Source: Kocuria turfanensis
GTDB taxonomy: Bacteria > Actinomycetota > Actinomycetes > Actinomycetales > Micrococcaceae
Direction of reading: 5' to 3'
Length of the DNA: 64,000 nucleotides
Assembly: GCF_001580365.1 (NCBI RefSeq)
Contig: NZ_CP014480.1
Location: forward strand, 1,489,008-1,553,007
Shown: piece after piece, positions 8,022-16,633 of the stretch
How positions within the stretch are numbered: position 1 is the first letter of the stretch
Layout: each line of letters starts with the position of its first letter
Made by a program: the position numbers and the translations under genes
The notes under the pieces: model-generated
The model's input: the letters and a program-made list of their open reading frames with translations, nothing else
Told to the model about the DNA's origin: nothing
The model's database searches: none

Positions 8022-9698
8022 ATGACGACGACGTCGCACTGCCGGTCCCGTCCCGCTCCGGGCCCGCGCCGCACCGCTCCCGTCGGGGAGCGGGTGCTGG
8101 ACGCCGGCGTCCGGGCCGAGGCCCGGGCGGTCGTCGGGCAGCTCGTGGACTCAGCCGCCGCCCAGGCGCGGGAGGCGGGCCGCCAGCTGCGCTGCATCTA
8201 CCGTCTGTGGCTGTTGGCCTGGGAGGACCGTGAGATCGACTGGGTCTCCTCCGCGCGTCTGATGCCGTCCGCGGCCGACGACCTCGTGTGCTCCCTCCTG
8301 GAGACCGAGGACCAGCTGGTGCGCGACGTCGCCGACGAGATCGGCCCGGCGCTCCACCTGCCCGCGGGCACGGCGCTCGACCGCGTCCGCGAGGCCCTCG
8401 TGCTGGGGCTGCACCTGCCCGGAGCGCTCGAGGCGCTGGAGGCGGGCCGCTTCAGCGCCCGCCACGCCTCGGTGATCGCCGACCAGTGGCGGGAGCTGGT
8501 GGAGGACGCTCCGCCGGGCCAGGAGGCACCCGCCGCCCTCGTGCAGCGGCTCGCGGACGAACTGGTGGAGCGGGCGCCGCACTGCACGGTGGCGCAGCTG
8601 CGGGCGTGGTCGCGACGCCGCCGCGCGGCACTGCTGGCGGAGACCCACGAGGCCAGGCACCGGGCGGCCCGCGCCGGGCGCCGCGTGTGGATCGAGCACG
8701 GCGAGGACGGCATGGCGTTCCTGCACGCGCTGCTCGACGCGCCCACGGCGCTCGCGGTCCAGGACCGGCTCGACGCGCTCGTGGCGCTGCTGGGCCCCCG
8801 AGAGGCGTGCGCGGGGGCGGGACCGAGCTCCGCCCCGGTGGAGCCCCTGCAGGCGCAGTCCGCCGAGCGCCCGCAGCTCGCGCAGCCGGTGGAGGCGCCG
8901 GGCGCTGCGGATCGCGCCGCAGGGACCGGACAGCACGTGGCTGCCCGGACCGAGGCCCAGCTGCGCGCGGACGTCCTCGCCGACCTCCTGCTGGCCGGGG
9001 AGGTCCCCGACGACCCCTCGTTCCCGCGCGGCGTGCGCGGCCAGGTCTGTGTGACGGTCCCCGTGCTCACGCTGCTGGGACCACGCCCCGGTGGCCATGC
9101 CGACGGGGTGTTCAAGGACGCGCCCGTGCTCGCAGGCCACGGCCCGATCAGCGCGGAGGTGGCCCGGGAGCTCGCTGCGGGCGCATCCTCGTGGCAGCGC
9201 GTCCTGACGCACCCCGTCACGGGCGCCGTCCTCGACCACGACCGCACCACCTACGTCGTGCCCGCCGACCTGCGCCGCCGGCTGCGGCTGCGCGACGGGA
9301 CCTGCCGCTTTCCCGGGTGCCGCCGGCGGGTCGAGCGGTGCGACCTCGACCACACGGTGGCATGGCAGGACGGAGGGCGCACCGCCGCGGACAACCTGGC
9401 CCACCTGTGCCGTCACCACCATCTGGTCAAGCACCGCCACGGCGCACTCGGCCGCTGGTCGGTGCGGCAGCTGGGGCCGGCGCGCGCCGGTGGCGTGCTC
9501 GAGTGGACGTCGCCGGCCGGGCGGACGTACCGGACCGTCCCGGACCCGTCGGCCGGATGGTCGTGGACCGGGCCCCCGTCCGGGGCGTGGGCGCCGGATC
9601 GACAGGCCGCGGACGGAGTGCTCCGGGACCGAGCGCTGCCGGGGAGAACGCCGCCGGACGCATGCGCGCCGGAGGAGGCGGACCCTCCCCCGTTCTGA
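8022..9698 (+). CDS. DUF222 / HNH endonuclease domain protein (13E12 repeat family)
   Basis: 558 residues. A long Ala/Leu/Arg-rich helical region (about 40-400) fits DUF222. At about 420-475 is an HNH nuclease signature: CRFPGCRRR, then CDLDHTVAWQDGG, then NLAHLCRHHHLVKH. The CxxxxC...C...HxxC pattern would hold a zinc ion, and the DH supplies the catalytic His. These genes are multicopy in Mycobacterium and Micrococcaceae. They are usually called HNH endonucleases, but their role is unknown; mobile or self-spreading origin is often suspected. It is followed by a 33-bp direct repeat. Composition matches the neighbours, so transfer is not recent. The start ATG at 8022 lacks a clear ribosome site. 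Confidence 0.88.
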   Translation: MTTTSHCRSRPAPGPRRTAPVGERVLDAGVRAEARAVVGQLVDSAAAQAREAGRQLRCIYRLWLLAWEDREIDWVSSARLMPSAADDLVCSLLETEDQLVRDVADEIGPALHLPAGTALDRVREALVLGLHLPGALEALEAGRFSARHASVIADQWRELVEDAPPGQEAPAALVQRLADELVERAPHCTVAQLRAWSRRRRAALLAETHEARHRAARAGRRVWIEHGEDGMAFLHALLDAPTALAVQDRLDALVALLGPREACAGAGPSSAPVEPLQAQSAERPQLAQPVEAPGAADRAAGTGQHVAARTEAQLRADVLADLLLAGEVPDDPSFPRGVRGQVCVTVPVLTLLGPRPGGHADGVFKDAPVLAGHGPISAEVARELAAGASSWQRVLTHPVTGAVLDHDRTTYVVPADLRRRLRLRDGTCRFPGCRRRVERCDLDHTVAWQDGGRTAADNLAHLCRHHHLVKHRHGALGRWSVRQLGPARAGGVLEWTSPAGRTYRTVPDPSAGWSWTGPPSGAWAPDRQAADGVLRDRALPGRTPPDACAPEEADPPPF

Positions 9699-9702
9699 CC
9701 GT

Positions 9703-9803
9703 CGGACGCCCGAGACGTCCCGCAACACAGCATGGAGAACAGACCCGCAACCTCCGACAGTGCCGCCCACCGGACACCCGAGACGTCCCGCAACGCAGCG
9801 TGG
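9703..9803. repeat. 33-bp direct repeat, two copies 68 bp apart
   Basis: Copies at 9703-9735 and 9771-9803 share the core CCCGAGACGTCCCGCAAC and differ at three transitions. Both begin CGGAC. They lie in the gap between the convergent HNH and mutarotase genes. The second copy is followed by a region that reads out of the mutarotase 3' flank. They resemble interspersed intergenic repeats rather than a terminator. Confidence 0.85.
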
Positions 9804-9854
9804 CGGGTGCGACGGGCCCGGAGCCTCTCCCCGTGTCGGCCTCCGGCCCCCTTC

Positions 9855-10730
9855 TCAGGCGGGAGACCGACCCGGGTCCTGCTCCGTGACCTCGACCGCC
9901 ACCCGGTAGGCCATGGTGTGGGTCTCGTCCGGCTCCAGGTGCACGGCCTCGGCCTGGACGTTGGCCCCCTCGACGCACACGAAGTCGGTCCAGCCGTCCG
10001 CGCCGACGTCGGGCATGGCGGCCGCCTGCTCCGCCCACGGGTTCCACACCACGGTGTTCCGCGAGTTCTCCTTGCGGATGCGCAGGACGCGCCCCAGGAC
10101 GGGATCCACCACGGAGACCTCCGCGTCCGAGCGGTAGACGCGGTCCGTCTCGCCCTCGAGATGGAGCGCGCCCTCCTGGACGCAGTCGTCGCGGTCCAGC
10201 ACCTTGTCCCGGTAGCCGGCGCCGTCGAGGCCCTCCACACGGATCTTCCGCACGTCCCCGACCACCAGGTAGGCGTGCAGAGCCTCCTCGATGTCGAAGG
10301 CACGGTCGTCGGTGTTCGTGATGCTCAGCTCCAGGACCAGCTCGGTCCCGAAGCGCACCACGTAGTAGGCCTCGAACCGGTACGGGAACTGCTCGCGGTG
10401 GACCGGATCGGTGACGTCCTCGTCCGTGAGCCGGTAGACGACCACGGCCTCGTGGTCGGAGGACTCCCGCGACTCGACGTGCCACGGGAGCGTGCGCGCG
10501 AAGCCGTGCCTCGGCGCGCGGCCGCCCGCGGCCCCGTCGGCGAACCACGGGAAGCAGATCGGGACGCCGCCGCGCACCGGGGTGCCTGTCTCCAGTGCCG
10601 TGCTCGGGGACAGCCACAGCACCGGTGCCTGCCCATGGGGGATCCAGTCGGTCACGTGGGCGCCCTGGTCGTAGACCGCGCCGGTGGCGTCCGCGCAGGA
10701 GAACGGGCGAGGGTCGGGAAGTCGGCTCAT
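9855..10730 (-). CDS. D-hexose-6-phosphate mutarotase (aldose-1-epimerase-like, YeaD type)
   Basis: 291 residues. Blocks typical of the family are RGGVPICFPWF, RHGFARTLPW (catalytic His), FDIEEALHAYLVVGD (second His/substrate region) and NTVVWNPW near the C-terminus. The fold is a galactose-mutarotase beta-sandwich that speeds anomer interconversion of glucose-6-phosphate-like sugars in the cytoplasm. A TAGCCT box (10737-10742 on the minus strand) ends 6 nt before the ATG, so the message is probably leaderless. It is transcribed away from the AGCS gene's terminator and converges on the HNH gene. No operon partner is evident. Confidence 0.88.
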   Translation of the reverse strand: MSRLPDPRPFSCADATGAVYDQGAHVTDWIPHGQAPVLWLSPSTALETGTPVRGGVPICFPWFADGAAGGRAPRHGFARTLPWHVESRESSDHEAVVVYRLTDEDVTDPVHREQFPYRFEAYYVVRFGTELVLELSITNTDDRAFDIEEALHAYLVVGDVRKIRVEGLDGAGYRDKVLDRDDCVQEGALHLEGETDRVYRSDAEVSVVDPVLGRVLRIRKENSRNTVVWNPWAEQAAAMPDVGADGWTDFVCVEGANVQAEAVHLEPDETHTMAYRVAVEVTEQDPGRSPA

Positions 10731-10746
10731 GCCCTCAGGCTAGACG

Positions 10747-10780
10747 GAGGGCCCGACCCCCGTCGGGACGTCGGGCCCTC
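10747..10780 (-). terminator. Hairpin terminator after the AGCS gene
   Basis: Perfect 11-bp arms GAGGGCCCGAC and GTCGGGCCCTC around a 12-nt loop, 28 bp past the AGCS stop on the minus strand. It lies just before the mutarotase promoter. Confidence 0.75.
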
Positions 10781-10808
10781 GAACGCCGGCGTGCCGGGCG
10801 CCGGTGCG

Positions 10809-12254
10809 TCACACGCCGGTGCGCTCGTAGGAGTCGATCGCCCCGGGGCGGCCCTCCATGAACGCATCGATCTGCTGCCGGTTCGCCCGCAGCTGCGGGT
10901 CGTGGTCCAGGTAGTGCTTGGTCTCCCGGGCGATCAGCCCGGAGAGGATGAGCAGGCCCACCAGGTTGGGGATCGCCATCAGCCCGTTCATGACATCGGC
11001 GAAGTTCCAGACCACGGCCAGCGGCACCGTGCAGCCGACGAACACCACCGCGGAGAACACCACGCGGTAGGGCATCACCGCCGCCACGCCGAAGAGCCGC
11101 TCCATGCAGCGCTCACCGTAGTACGCCCAGCCGAGGATCGTGGAGTAGGCGAACAGGACCAGGCCCAGGGTGACCACGATGTGTCCCCACTGCCCGGGCA
11201 GGCCCTGGCTGAACGCGTCGCCGGTCATGGTCGCCGCGAAGTCCGCGCCCTGCTCCCACACCCCCGTGGTGATGAGCACGAGGCCGGTGCAGGTGACCAC
11301 GATGATGGTGTCGATGAAGGTCTGCGTCATGGACACCAGGCCCTGCCTGACCGGGTGGGTGGTCTGGGCGGCCGCCGCGGCGATCGCGGCCGAGCCCATG
11401 CCGGACTCGTTCGAGAAGATGCCGCGGGCCACGCCCATCTGCACGGCCAGCATGATGGCCGACCCGGCGAAGCCGCCGACCGCCGCCGTGCCGGTGAAGG
11501 CGTCCGTGAAGATCAGGACCACGGCCTGCGGGATGGCCGCGACGTTCACGACCAGGATGAAGAGCGCGCCCAGGACGTAGAAGAGGATCATGAACGGCAC
11601 GAACCCCGCCGTCACCTTGCCGATGGACTTGATGCCGCCCACGAGCACGGCCAGGGTCAGCGCCGCGAGCACCACGCCGGTGATCCAGGTCGGCACGCCG
11701 AAGGAGCTCTCGACGTTGGAGGCGATCGAGTTGCCCTGCGTCATGTTGCCGATTCCGAACGCGGCCAGGGCCGCGGCGATCGCGAAGAAGATGGCCAGGA
11801 ACTTGCCGAAGCCCGAGCGGATGCCCCGCTCCAGGTAGTACTGCGGGCCGCCGGAGATCTCGCCCTTGGCGTCCGTGGTGCGGAACCGCACGGCCAGGAA
11901 GGCCTCGGAGTACTTGGATGCCATGCCGAGCAGGCCGGTGACCCACATCCAGAACAGCGCGCCGGGGCCGCCGATCGAGATCGCGGTGGCCACGCCCACG
12001 ATGTTGCCGGTGCCCACGGTCGCCGCGAGCGCGGTGGTCAGTGCCTGGAACTGGGAGACGTCGCCGCCGTGGGCGTCCTCGTCCTTGCGCTCGAACAGCG
12101 CCAGGCGCAGCGCGGATCCGAGCCGTTGGAACTGCAGCCCGCCCAGCCGGACCGTGAGGTACAGGCCGGTGAGGAGCAGCAGGGGGATGAGGACGTACGG
12201 TCCCCAGATGATGCCGCCCAGCGTGCCGAGGGCAGTCTCGATGGATTGGAGCAT
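10809..12254 (-). CDS. Alanine/glycine:cation symporter (AGCS family)
   Basis: 481 residues with about 11 membrane spans. Hallmarks are QFQALTTALAATVGTGNIVGVA (family signature around TM2-3), GPGALFWMW, GEISGGPQYYLERG and NESGMGSAAIAAAAAQTTHPVRQG. AGCS proteins import alanine or glycine with Na+ or H+. The ATG at 12254 is chosen because GGGAGAA lies just upstream and the protein then begins MLQSIETALGTLGG. A longer in-frame reading would add 26 residues unlike the family. No glycine riboswitch is visible in the 130-bp upstream gap. Na+ coupling would link it to the Mrp antiporter, but this is inference. Confidence 0.9.
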   Translation of the reverse strand: MLQSIETALGTLGGIIWGPYVLIPLLLLTGLYLTVRLGGLQFQRLGSALRLALFERKDEDAHGGDVSQFQALTTALAATVGTGNIVGVATAISIGGPGALFWMWVTGLLGMASKYSEAFLAVRFRTTDAKGEISGGPQYYLERGIRSGFGKFLAIFFAIAAALAAFGIGNMTQGNSIASNVESSFGVPTWITGVVLAALTLAVLVGGIKSIGKVTAGFVPFMILFYVLGALFILVVNVAAIPQAVVLIFTDAFTGTAAVGGFAGSAIMLAVQMGVARGIFSNESGMGSAAIAAAAAQTTHPVRQGLVSMTQTFIDTIIVVTCTGLVLITTGVWEQGADFAATMTGDAFSQGLPGQWGHIVVTLGLVLFAYSTILGWAYYGERCMERLFGVAAVMPYRVVFSAVVFVGCTVPLAVVWNFADVMNGLMAIPNLVGLLILSGLIARETKHYLDHDPQLRANRQQIDAFMEGRPGAIDSYERTGV

Positions 12255-12385
12255 GTGTTCTCCCGTGGGTGTCGGGTGGGTGGTCGAGCGGAAACCGGTC
12301 GAGGGTGTGATCTCCGTCTCTGCAGGAGGCATCTAATCACAGGTCCGGCGGTCCGCAGGTCATGGGTCGGAAGGTCGGTCGCCGG

Positions 12386-13660
12386 TCACGGATCGGCAGG
12401 CCCTTCGCGGTGTGGTCCCCGGCCGTCGCGGCCCGGAGACGGGCCGGTGGACGGGCCGATGGACGGGCCGGCGGACGAACGCGGTGCTCCCGGCGGCCGG
12501 CGGGAGCACCGAGCCGCGAGCAGCACGGCCCCCACGGCCAGCAGGGAGCACACCGCCATGGACACGGCCATGGGCACCGCGCTGTGCTGCCCGGCCAGAC
12601 CGGTCAGTGGGCTCACGAGGCCGCCGATGAGGAACTGGACCAGCCCGAGCACCGCCGAGCCGGCGCCCGCCCGGCCGGGCACCCGCGACTGGGCCAGCGC
12701 CACGGCGTTGCCGAGGATGAACCCGATGCAGGACTGGCTCACGAACAGGTGCGCCAGCGTGGTCCACCCGGTGAGGCCCGCGAGGACCAGGACCAGCCCC
12801 ACCACGTTGACCGCTCCCATCACCACGAGCGCGGTGCGCAGGACCGTCCCGGGCTCCACCCTGCCGACGAGCCGGGTGTTGACGAGGGCCCCCAGGATCG
12901 AGCCGCAGGCGTTGACGGCGAAGATCACGGAGTAGCCGAGCGCCGAGTAGCCGAGCACGTTCTGCACCACGAAGGAGGAGGCGGAGATGTAGGAGAACAG
13001 CGCTCCGAAGGCCGCTCCGAAGGCCAGCGCGTAGCCCATGAAGGACGGGGTGCGCAGCACGCGCCAGGAGCCGCCGACGACGGCCCCGACCCCGCCCCGG
13101 TGGCGCCGGTGCGGCGGCAGGGTCTCCGGGACCACGAGGACCGAGCACGCGAGCATCAGCAGCCCGAACGCGGCGAGCGCCCAGAACACGGTCTGCCACG
13201 GAGCCACGGTGGCGATCACCCCGCCCAGCAGAGGGGCCACGACCGGGGCCAGGGAGGTGATGGTGGCGAGCACCGAGAAGAGCTGGGCGGCCCGGCGTCC
13301 GGAGGCGATGTCCGAGACCACGGCCCGGGCGATCACCACGCCCGCCGCGCCGGCGGCGCCCTGCACGGCGCGCAGCGCGATCACCGTGCCGACGCTGGGT
13401 GCGAGGACCACGGCCACGGAGCTGAGCAGGAACAGCACGTTGCCGGCGACCATGAGCCGGTGCCTTCCGAGCACGTCGGAGACCGGGCCCAGCAGGAACT
13501 GCCCCAGGGCCATGCCGACCATGTAGCTGGTGAGGGTCAGCTGCACCGCGGAGGTCGAGGCGCCGAAGTGCACGGCCATGGCCGGCATGGACGCGAGGTA
13601 CATGTCCGTGGCCATGGGGCTGACCGCGCTGAGGATCCCCAGTGCCGCCACCAGCACCAC
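12386..13660 (-). CDS. Bcr/CflA-family multidrug MFS exporter
   Basis: 424 residues, 12 spans. The MATDMYLASMPAM loop after TM1 and the GPVSDVLGRHR A-motif are diagnostic of the Bcr/CflA drug:H+ antiporters (bicyclomycin, chloramphenicol and others). The start is uncertain. The in-frame GTG at 13660 has no clear ribosome site. An ATG at 13725 with GAGGAC upstream opens a peptide (MSSRPPATRSVP) in another frame. In the MFS frame the intervening DNA reads TTPGHPVRSRLRLSGRADRV, a plausible N-terminal extension. A one-base indel could therefore have detached the original start. The C-terminal tail is Arg/Pro/Gly-rich. Confidence 0.85.
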   Translation of the reverse strand: MVLVAALGILSAVSPMATDMYLASMPAMAVHFGASTSAVQLTLTSYMVGMALGQFLLGPVSDVLGRHRLMVAGNVLFLLSSVAVVLAPSVGTVIALRAVQGAAGAAGVVIARAVVSDIASGRRAAQLFSVLATITSLAPVVAPLLGGVIATVAPWQTVFWALAAFGLLMLACSVLVVPETLPPHRRHRGGVGAVVGGSWRVLRTPSFMGYALAFGAAFGALFSYISASSFVVQNVLGYSALGYSVIFAVNACGSILGALVNTRLVGRVEPGTVLRTALVVMGAVNVVGLVLVLAGLTGWTTLAHLFVSQSCIGFILGNAVALAQSRVPGRAGAGSAVLGLVQFLIGGLVSPLTGLAGQHSAVPMAVSMAVCSLLAVGAVLLAARCSRRPPGAPRSSAGPSIGPSTGPSPGRDGRGPHREGPADP

Positions 13661-13781
13661 CCGGTCCGCTCTGCCGCTGAGACGCAGGCGGGAACGGACC
13701 GGGTGGCCGGGGGTCGTGAGCTCATGGTGGGTCCTCGGGAGGGGGCGGGGGCGTGCGACTTCGAGTCGCGGGTGCGGGTGG

Positions 13782-13850
13782 GGGTGGTGATGGCGGGGGC
13801 GGGTGGTGATGGCGGGGGCGGGTGCCGGTGCCGGTGCCGGTGCCGGTGCC
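13782..13850. repeat. Simple repeats: 19-bp tandem pair and (GGTGCC)5
   Basis: A 19-bp unit beginning GGGTGGTGATGGC is present at 13782-13800 and 13801-13819, followed at once by five copies of GGTGCC (13821-13850) and degenerate GGTG-rich DNA to about 13905. This fills the 285-350 bp between the Bcr/CflA gene and the divergent LOG gene. I see no gene in it; any promoters for the two genes must lie within or beside the repeats. Confidence 0.85.
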
Positions 13851-14009
13851 GGTGGCGACAGTGGGTGCCGGTGGTGATTGACGGTGTGGGCGCGGGTCTG
13901 GGTGCAGGAACGGATGGGGTCGGGGCGGCGGGCGGCGCTGCGGATGCGGGGCGGGGTGCGGGTACGGCCCGGTTCATGCTATCGGCGCCGGTGCGGGGAG
14001 AATGTCCTC

Positions 14010-14624
14010 ATGAGACTTGCCGTGTACACCGGAGCCTCCCTGGGTTCCGATCCCCTGTTCGCCGAGGCCGCCGCGGCCTTCGCCACCGAGCTCGCCCGTC
14101 GCGGGGTGGGCGTGGTCTACGGCGGCGGCCACGTGGGACTGATGGGCGTCGTCGCCGACGCCGCCCTGGCCGCCGGCGGCGAGGTGATCGGCGTGATGCC
14201 GCGCTCCCTCGTCGAGGACGAGACGGCCCACACCGGGCTGACCGAGCTGCGCGTCGTCGGGACGATGCACGAGCGCAAGGCGGAGATGGCCCGCCTCGCG
14301 GACGGGTTCGTGGCCCTGCCCGGAGGGCTGGGCACCCTGGAGGAGATCTTCGAGGCGTGGACCTGGCTGCAGGTGGGGGTGCACGCCAAGCCGGTCGGCT
14401 TCCTCGACGTCTCCGGGTTCTGGAGACCCCTGCTGGACGCGGTCGCGGCGATGTCCGCCGCCGGGCTGGTGCGCCCGGAGTACCGTGACGCCGCCGTGGT
14501 CGCCCAGGACGCGGACGAGCTGCTGGCCCGCTTCGCGCAGTGGGAGGCGCCTCGCCGGCGCTGGGCCGAGCCGCTCCTCCCGGACAGCATGACAGCACCG
14601 GTCGGGCCTGCGCCTAGGATGTAG
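14010..14624 (+). CDS. LOG-family (TIGR00730) Rossmann-fold protein
   Basis: 204 residues. The motif PGGLGTLEE (PGGxGTxxE) and an N-terminal GGGHVGLMGVVADAAL mark the Lonely Guy family. These proteins hydrolyse nucleoside 5'-monophosphates to base and ribose-5-phosphate, for example cytokinin nucleotides or AMP-type substrates. Arg-Lys of HERKAEM matches the substrate-binding pair. The ATG at 14010 gives the usual MRLAVYTGAS start. It heads a compact run with trmB (4-bp gap) and a GNAT gene. Confidence 0.88.
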   Translation: MRLAVYTGASLGSDPLFAEAAAAFATELARRGVGVVYGGGHVGLMGVVADAALAAGGEVIGVMPRSLVEDETAHTGLTELRVVGTMHERKAEMARLADGFVALPGGLGTLEEIFEAWTWLQVGVHAKPVGFLDVSGFWRPLLDAVAAMSAAGLVRPEYRDAAVVAQDADELLARFAQWEAPRRRWAEPLLPDSMTAPVGPAPRM

Positions 14625-14628
14625 GGCG

Positions 14629-15540
14629 ATGACCGAGCACACTCCCTCCCCTGCCGAGACCCCTGCCGAAGAGCCCGCTGAAGTGAGCGCCCCGGAGAGC
14701 ACTCCCGAGAGCGCCGCCGAGAGCGCCGAGAAGACGTCCGAGGAGCCTGCCGAGGAGGCCGCCGGAGAGCACGCCGGGGGCGCCGGCCAGGGCCCCGTCC
14801 CCGAGGCCTTCCACCGCCGGCCGTACTCCTTCGTGCGCCGCGGCGACCGCCTGACCGCCCGCCGCCAGAAGGCGTGGGACGACTGGGCGCCCACGCGCGT
14901 GCTGGACGTCCCGCGCGTGCGCACCGACACCTCCGTGCACCCCGACCACGAGTTCGACGCGGCCGTGGCCTTCGGGCGCCAGGCTCCCCTGGTCGTGGAG
15001 GTCGGCTCCGGGCTGGGCGAGGCCGTCGTGCACGCCGCCGCGCAGGACCCCGCCCGCGACTACCTCGCCGTCGAGGTGTACAAGCCGGGGATCGCGGACC
15101 TGCTGCTCAAGGCGGGCCAGGCCGGCGTGGACAACGTCCGGGTGGTCCAGGCCAACGCCCCCGAGGTCCTGGAGCACATGCTCGCCCCCGCCTCGGTCGA
15201 CGAGCTGTGGGTGTTCTTCCCGGACCCGTGGCACAAGACCCGCCACCACAAACGGCGCCTCGTCTCCCCGGCCTTCGCCGAGCTGGCCGCACGGGTGCTG
15301 GCCCCGGGTGGGCTGTGGCGGCTGGCCACGGACTGGCAGGAGTACGCCCTCGTGATGCGCGAGGTCCTGGACGCCGCCCCGCAGTTCGAGAACCTGCACC
15401 CGGGTCCGCTCGCCGACGACGAGCACCCGGACGCGGGCTGGGCCCCCCGCTGGGAGGGCCGGGTCCTGACGAGCTTCGAGCGCAAGGCCCGGGAGGCGGG
15501 GCGCGTGCCGCGCGACCTGACCTACCGCCGGCTTCCGTGA
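14629..15540 (+). CDS. trmB: tRNA (guanine-46-N7)-methyltransferase
   Basis: 303 residues. The catalytic domain begins near residue 65: VEVGSGLGEAV binds S-adenosylmethionine, VEVYKPGIADLLLKA follows, and FFPDPWHKTRHHKRRLV is the TrmB signature. It makes m7G46 in the variable loop of tRNAs. The first 60 residues are an acidic Glu/Pro/Ala/Ser tract, probably disordered, common in Micrococcales orthologues. TAGGAT at 14615-14620 stands 8 nt before the ATG, so it may be transcribed leaderless as well as with the LOG gene. The stop overlaps the next GTG (GTGA). Confidence 0.93.
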   Translation: MTEHTPSPAETPAEEPAEVSAPESTPESAAESAEKTSEEPAEEAAGEHAGGAGQGPVPEAFHRRPYSFVRRGDRLTARRQKAWDDWAPTRVLDVPRVRTDTSVHPDHEFDAAVAFGRQAPLVVEVGSGLGEAVVHAAAQDPARDYLAVEVYKPGIADLLLKAGQAGVDNVRVVQANAPEVLEHMLAPASVDELWVFFPDPWHKTRHHKRRLVSPAFAELAARVLAPGGLWRLATDWQEYALVMREVLDAAPQFENLHPGPLADDEHPDAGWAPRWEGRVLTSFERKAREAGRVPRDLTYRRLP

Positions 15541-16025
15541 GCGCGGCGGCCTCCCCGGACGGCTTCGTCGTCGTGCCCCCGGGCGATCCCCGCACGCGGC
15601 CGCTGCTGGAGGGCCTGCACCGGGAGTACGTGGCGCGCTACGGTCCGTCGATCGGTGCGGAGGAGATGGAGCACCACCCCGTCGACGAGTTCCGGGCGCC
15701 CACCGGAGGCCTCGTGCTGCTGCTCGAGGGCGGGCTGACGGTGGCCGGCGGCGCCTTCCGGAGGCACGACGACGTCACGGCCGAGCTCAAGCGCATCTGG
15801 ACGGACCCCGGGCACCGCCGGCGGGGGTTCTCCCGGCGGGTCCTGGCCGAGCTCGAGCGGCTCGCCGCCGCCGCCGGCTACCGGCGCATCTACCTCACCA
15901 CCGGCAACCGCCAGCCCGAGGCCTACGCCCTGTACCGGGACAGCGGGTACGTCGCGCTGCCCGGCGTCGCCCACAGCTACGCGGACGGCGTGTACGACGT
16001 GGGCTTCGAGAAGCACCTGCGCTGA
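15537..16025 (+). CDS. GNAT-family N-acetyltransferase
   Basis: 162 residues beginning at the GTG that overlaps the trmB stop. ELKRIWTDPGHRRRGFSRRVLAELE carries the acetyl-CoA-binding R/Q-x-x-G-x-G/A-type turn (RRRGFS). IYLTTGNRQPEAYALYRDSGY is the typical last strand-helix of GNAT enzymes. The acceptor (amine, amino acid or antibiotic) is unknown. Translational coupling to trmB suggests co-expression, though a role in tRNA modification is not implied. A short hairpin follows. Confidence 0.85.
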   Translation: MSAAASPDGFVVVPPGDPRTRPLLEGLHREYVARYGPSIGAEEMEHHPVDEFRAPTGGLVLLLEGGLTVAGGAFRRHDDVTAELKRIWTDPGHRRRGFSRRVLAELERLAAAAGYRRIYLTTGNRQPEAYALYRDSGYVALPGVAHSYADGVYDVGFEKHLR

Positions 16026-16042
16026 GCGGCGCCCGCGCCGCT
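16023..16042 (+). terminator. Hairpin terminator after the trmB run
   Basis: GAGCGGCG, a 4-nt loop, then CGCCGCTC: perfect 8-bp stem beginning within the GNAT stop. It lies upstream of a gap of about 150 bp before the convergent hspR gene, in which I see no other feature. Confidence 0.6.
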
Positions 16043-16191
16043 CAGCGCACGGGACGGAGAGCAAGAGCACGGGGTGGCAGGACGCACGGTCGGCGTGACG
16101 CCCGGGGCAGCAAGCACCCGGCTCCAGCAGCGCCCGAGCCGGGGAGTCGGCGCACGGAGAGCGCCCGACGTCCGCGCCGACGGCGGGCGGC

Positions 16192-16632
16192 TCAGCGCTC
16201 CTGCTGCCGCGGCGGCCGGTACAGCACCACGGCCTGGGAGATCTTGCGGGCCCGCGGGCGGGAGCCGCGGGCCATCCGCACCACGTCCCCGCCGACCCCG
16301 GCGGCGAAGATCCGCGAGGACTCCTCGGCCCGCTCGCGGGCCTCGTCGAGCTCCTGGGACAGCTCCGCGACCCTCGCCTGCAGGGCCGCGACCTGGTTCT
16401 CCAGCTGCAGGATGCGCCGGATGCCCTCCAGGGAGACGCCCTGCTGGGAGAGCACCTGGATCTGCTGCAGCTTCTCGATGTCCCGCTGGGAGTAGCGCCG
16501 CGCCCGGCCCGGCGCGCGGGAGGGCTTGACCAGGCCGAGCCGGTCGTACTGGCGCAGCGTCTGCGGGTGCATCTCGGCGATCTCCGCGGCCACGGAGATC
16601 ACGAAGAGCGGCTGGTCGGCGTCGAGAGCCAT
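16192..16632 (-). CDS. hspR: HspR heat-shock repressor (MerR family)
   Basis: 146 residues. The winged helix-turn-helix is HPQTLRQYDRLGLVKPSR followed by RRYSQRDIEKLQQIQ. Next come a coiled coil (LENQVAALQARVAELSQELDEA) and a basic tail. HspR represses dnaK-type operons by binding HAIR inverted repeats, with DnaK as co-repressor. Two HAIR-like sites stand upstream of dnaK at the other end of this locus. The ATG is 1 bp from the dnaJ stop, so the two are co-translated, closing a feedback loop. Confidence 0.93.
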   Translation of the reverse strand: MALDADQPLFVISVAAEIAEMHPQTLRQYDRLGLVKPSRAPGRARRYSQRDIEKLQQIQVLSQQGVSLEGIRRILQLENQVAALQARVAELSQELDEARERAEESSRIFAAGVGGDVVRMARGSRPRARKISQAVVLYRPPRQQER

Positions 16633-16633
16633 C

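Noticed and set aside
8022..9698. HNH gene as part of a prophage, restriction or defence system
   Set aside because: The domain is DUF222/13E12 type, with no methylase, integrase or phage genes around and base composition like the neighbours.
12255..12385. Glycine riboswitch upstream of the AGCS symporter
   Set aside because: The gap is too short and shows none of the paired glycine-aptamer core elements.
9732..12935. Open frame of 1067 codons antisense to the mutarotase and AGCS genes
   Set aside because: Composition (His/Gly/Arg/Glu) and lack of motifs show it is the antisense shadow of two well-supported genes.
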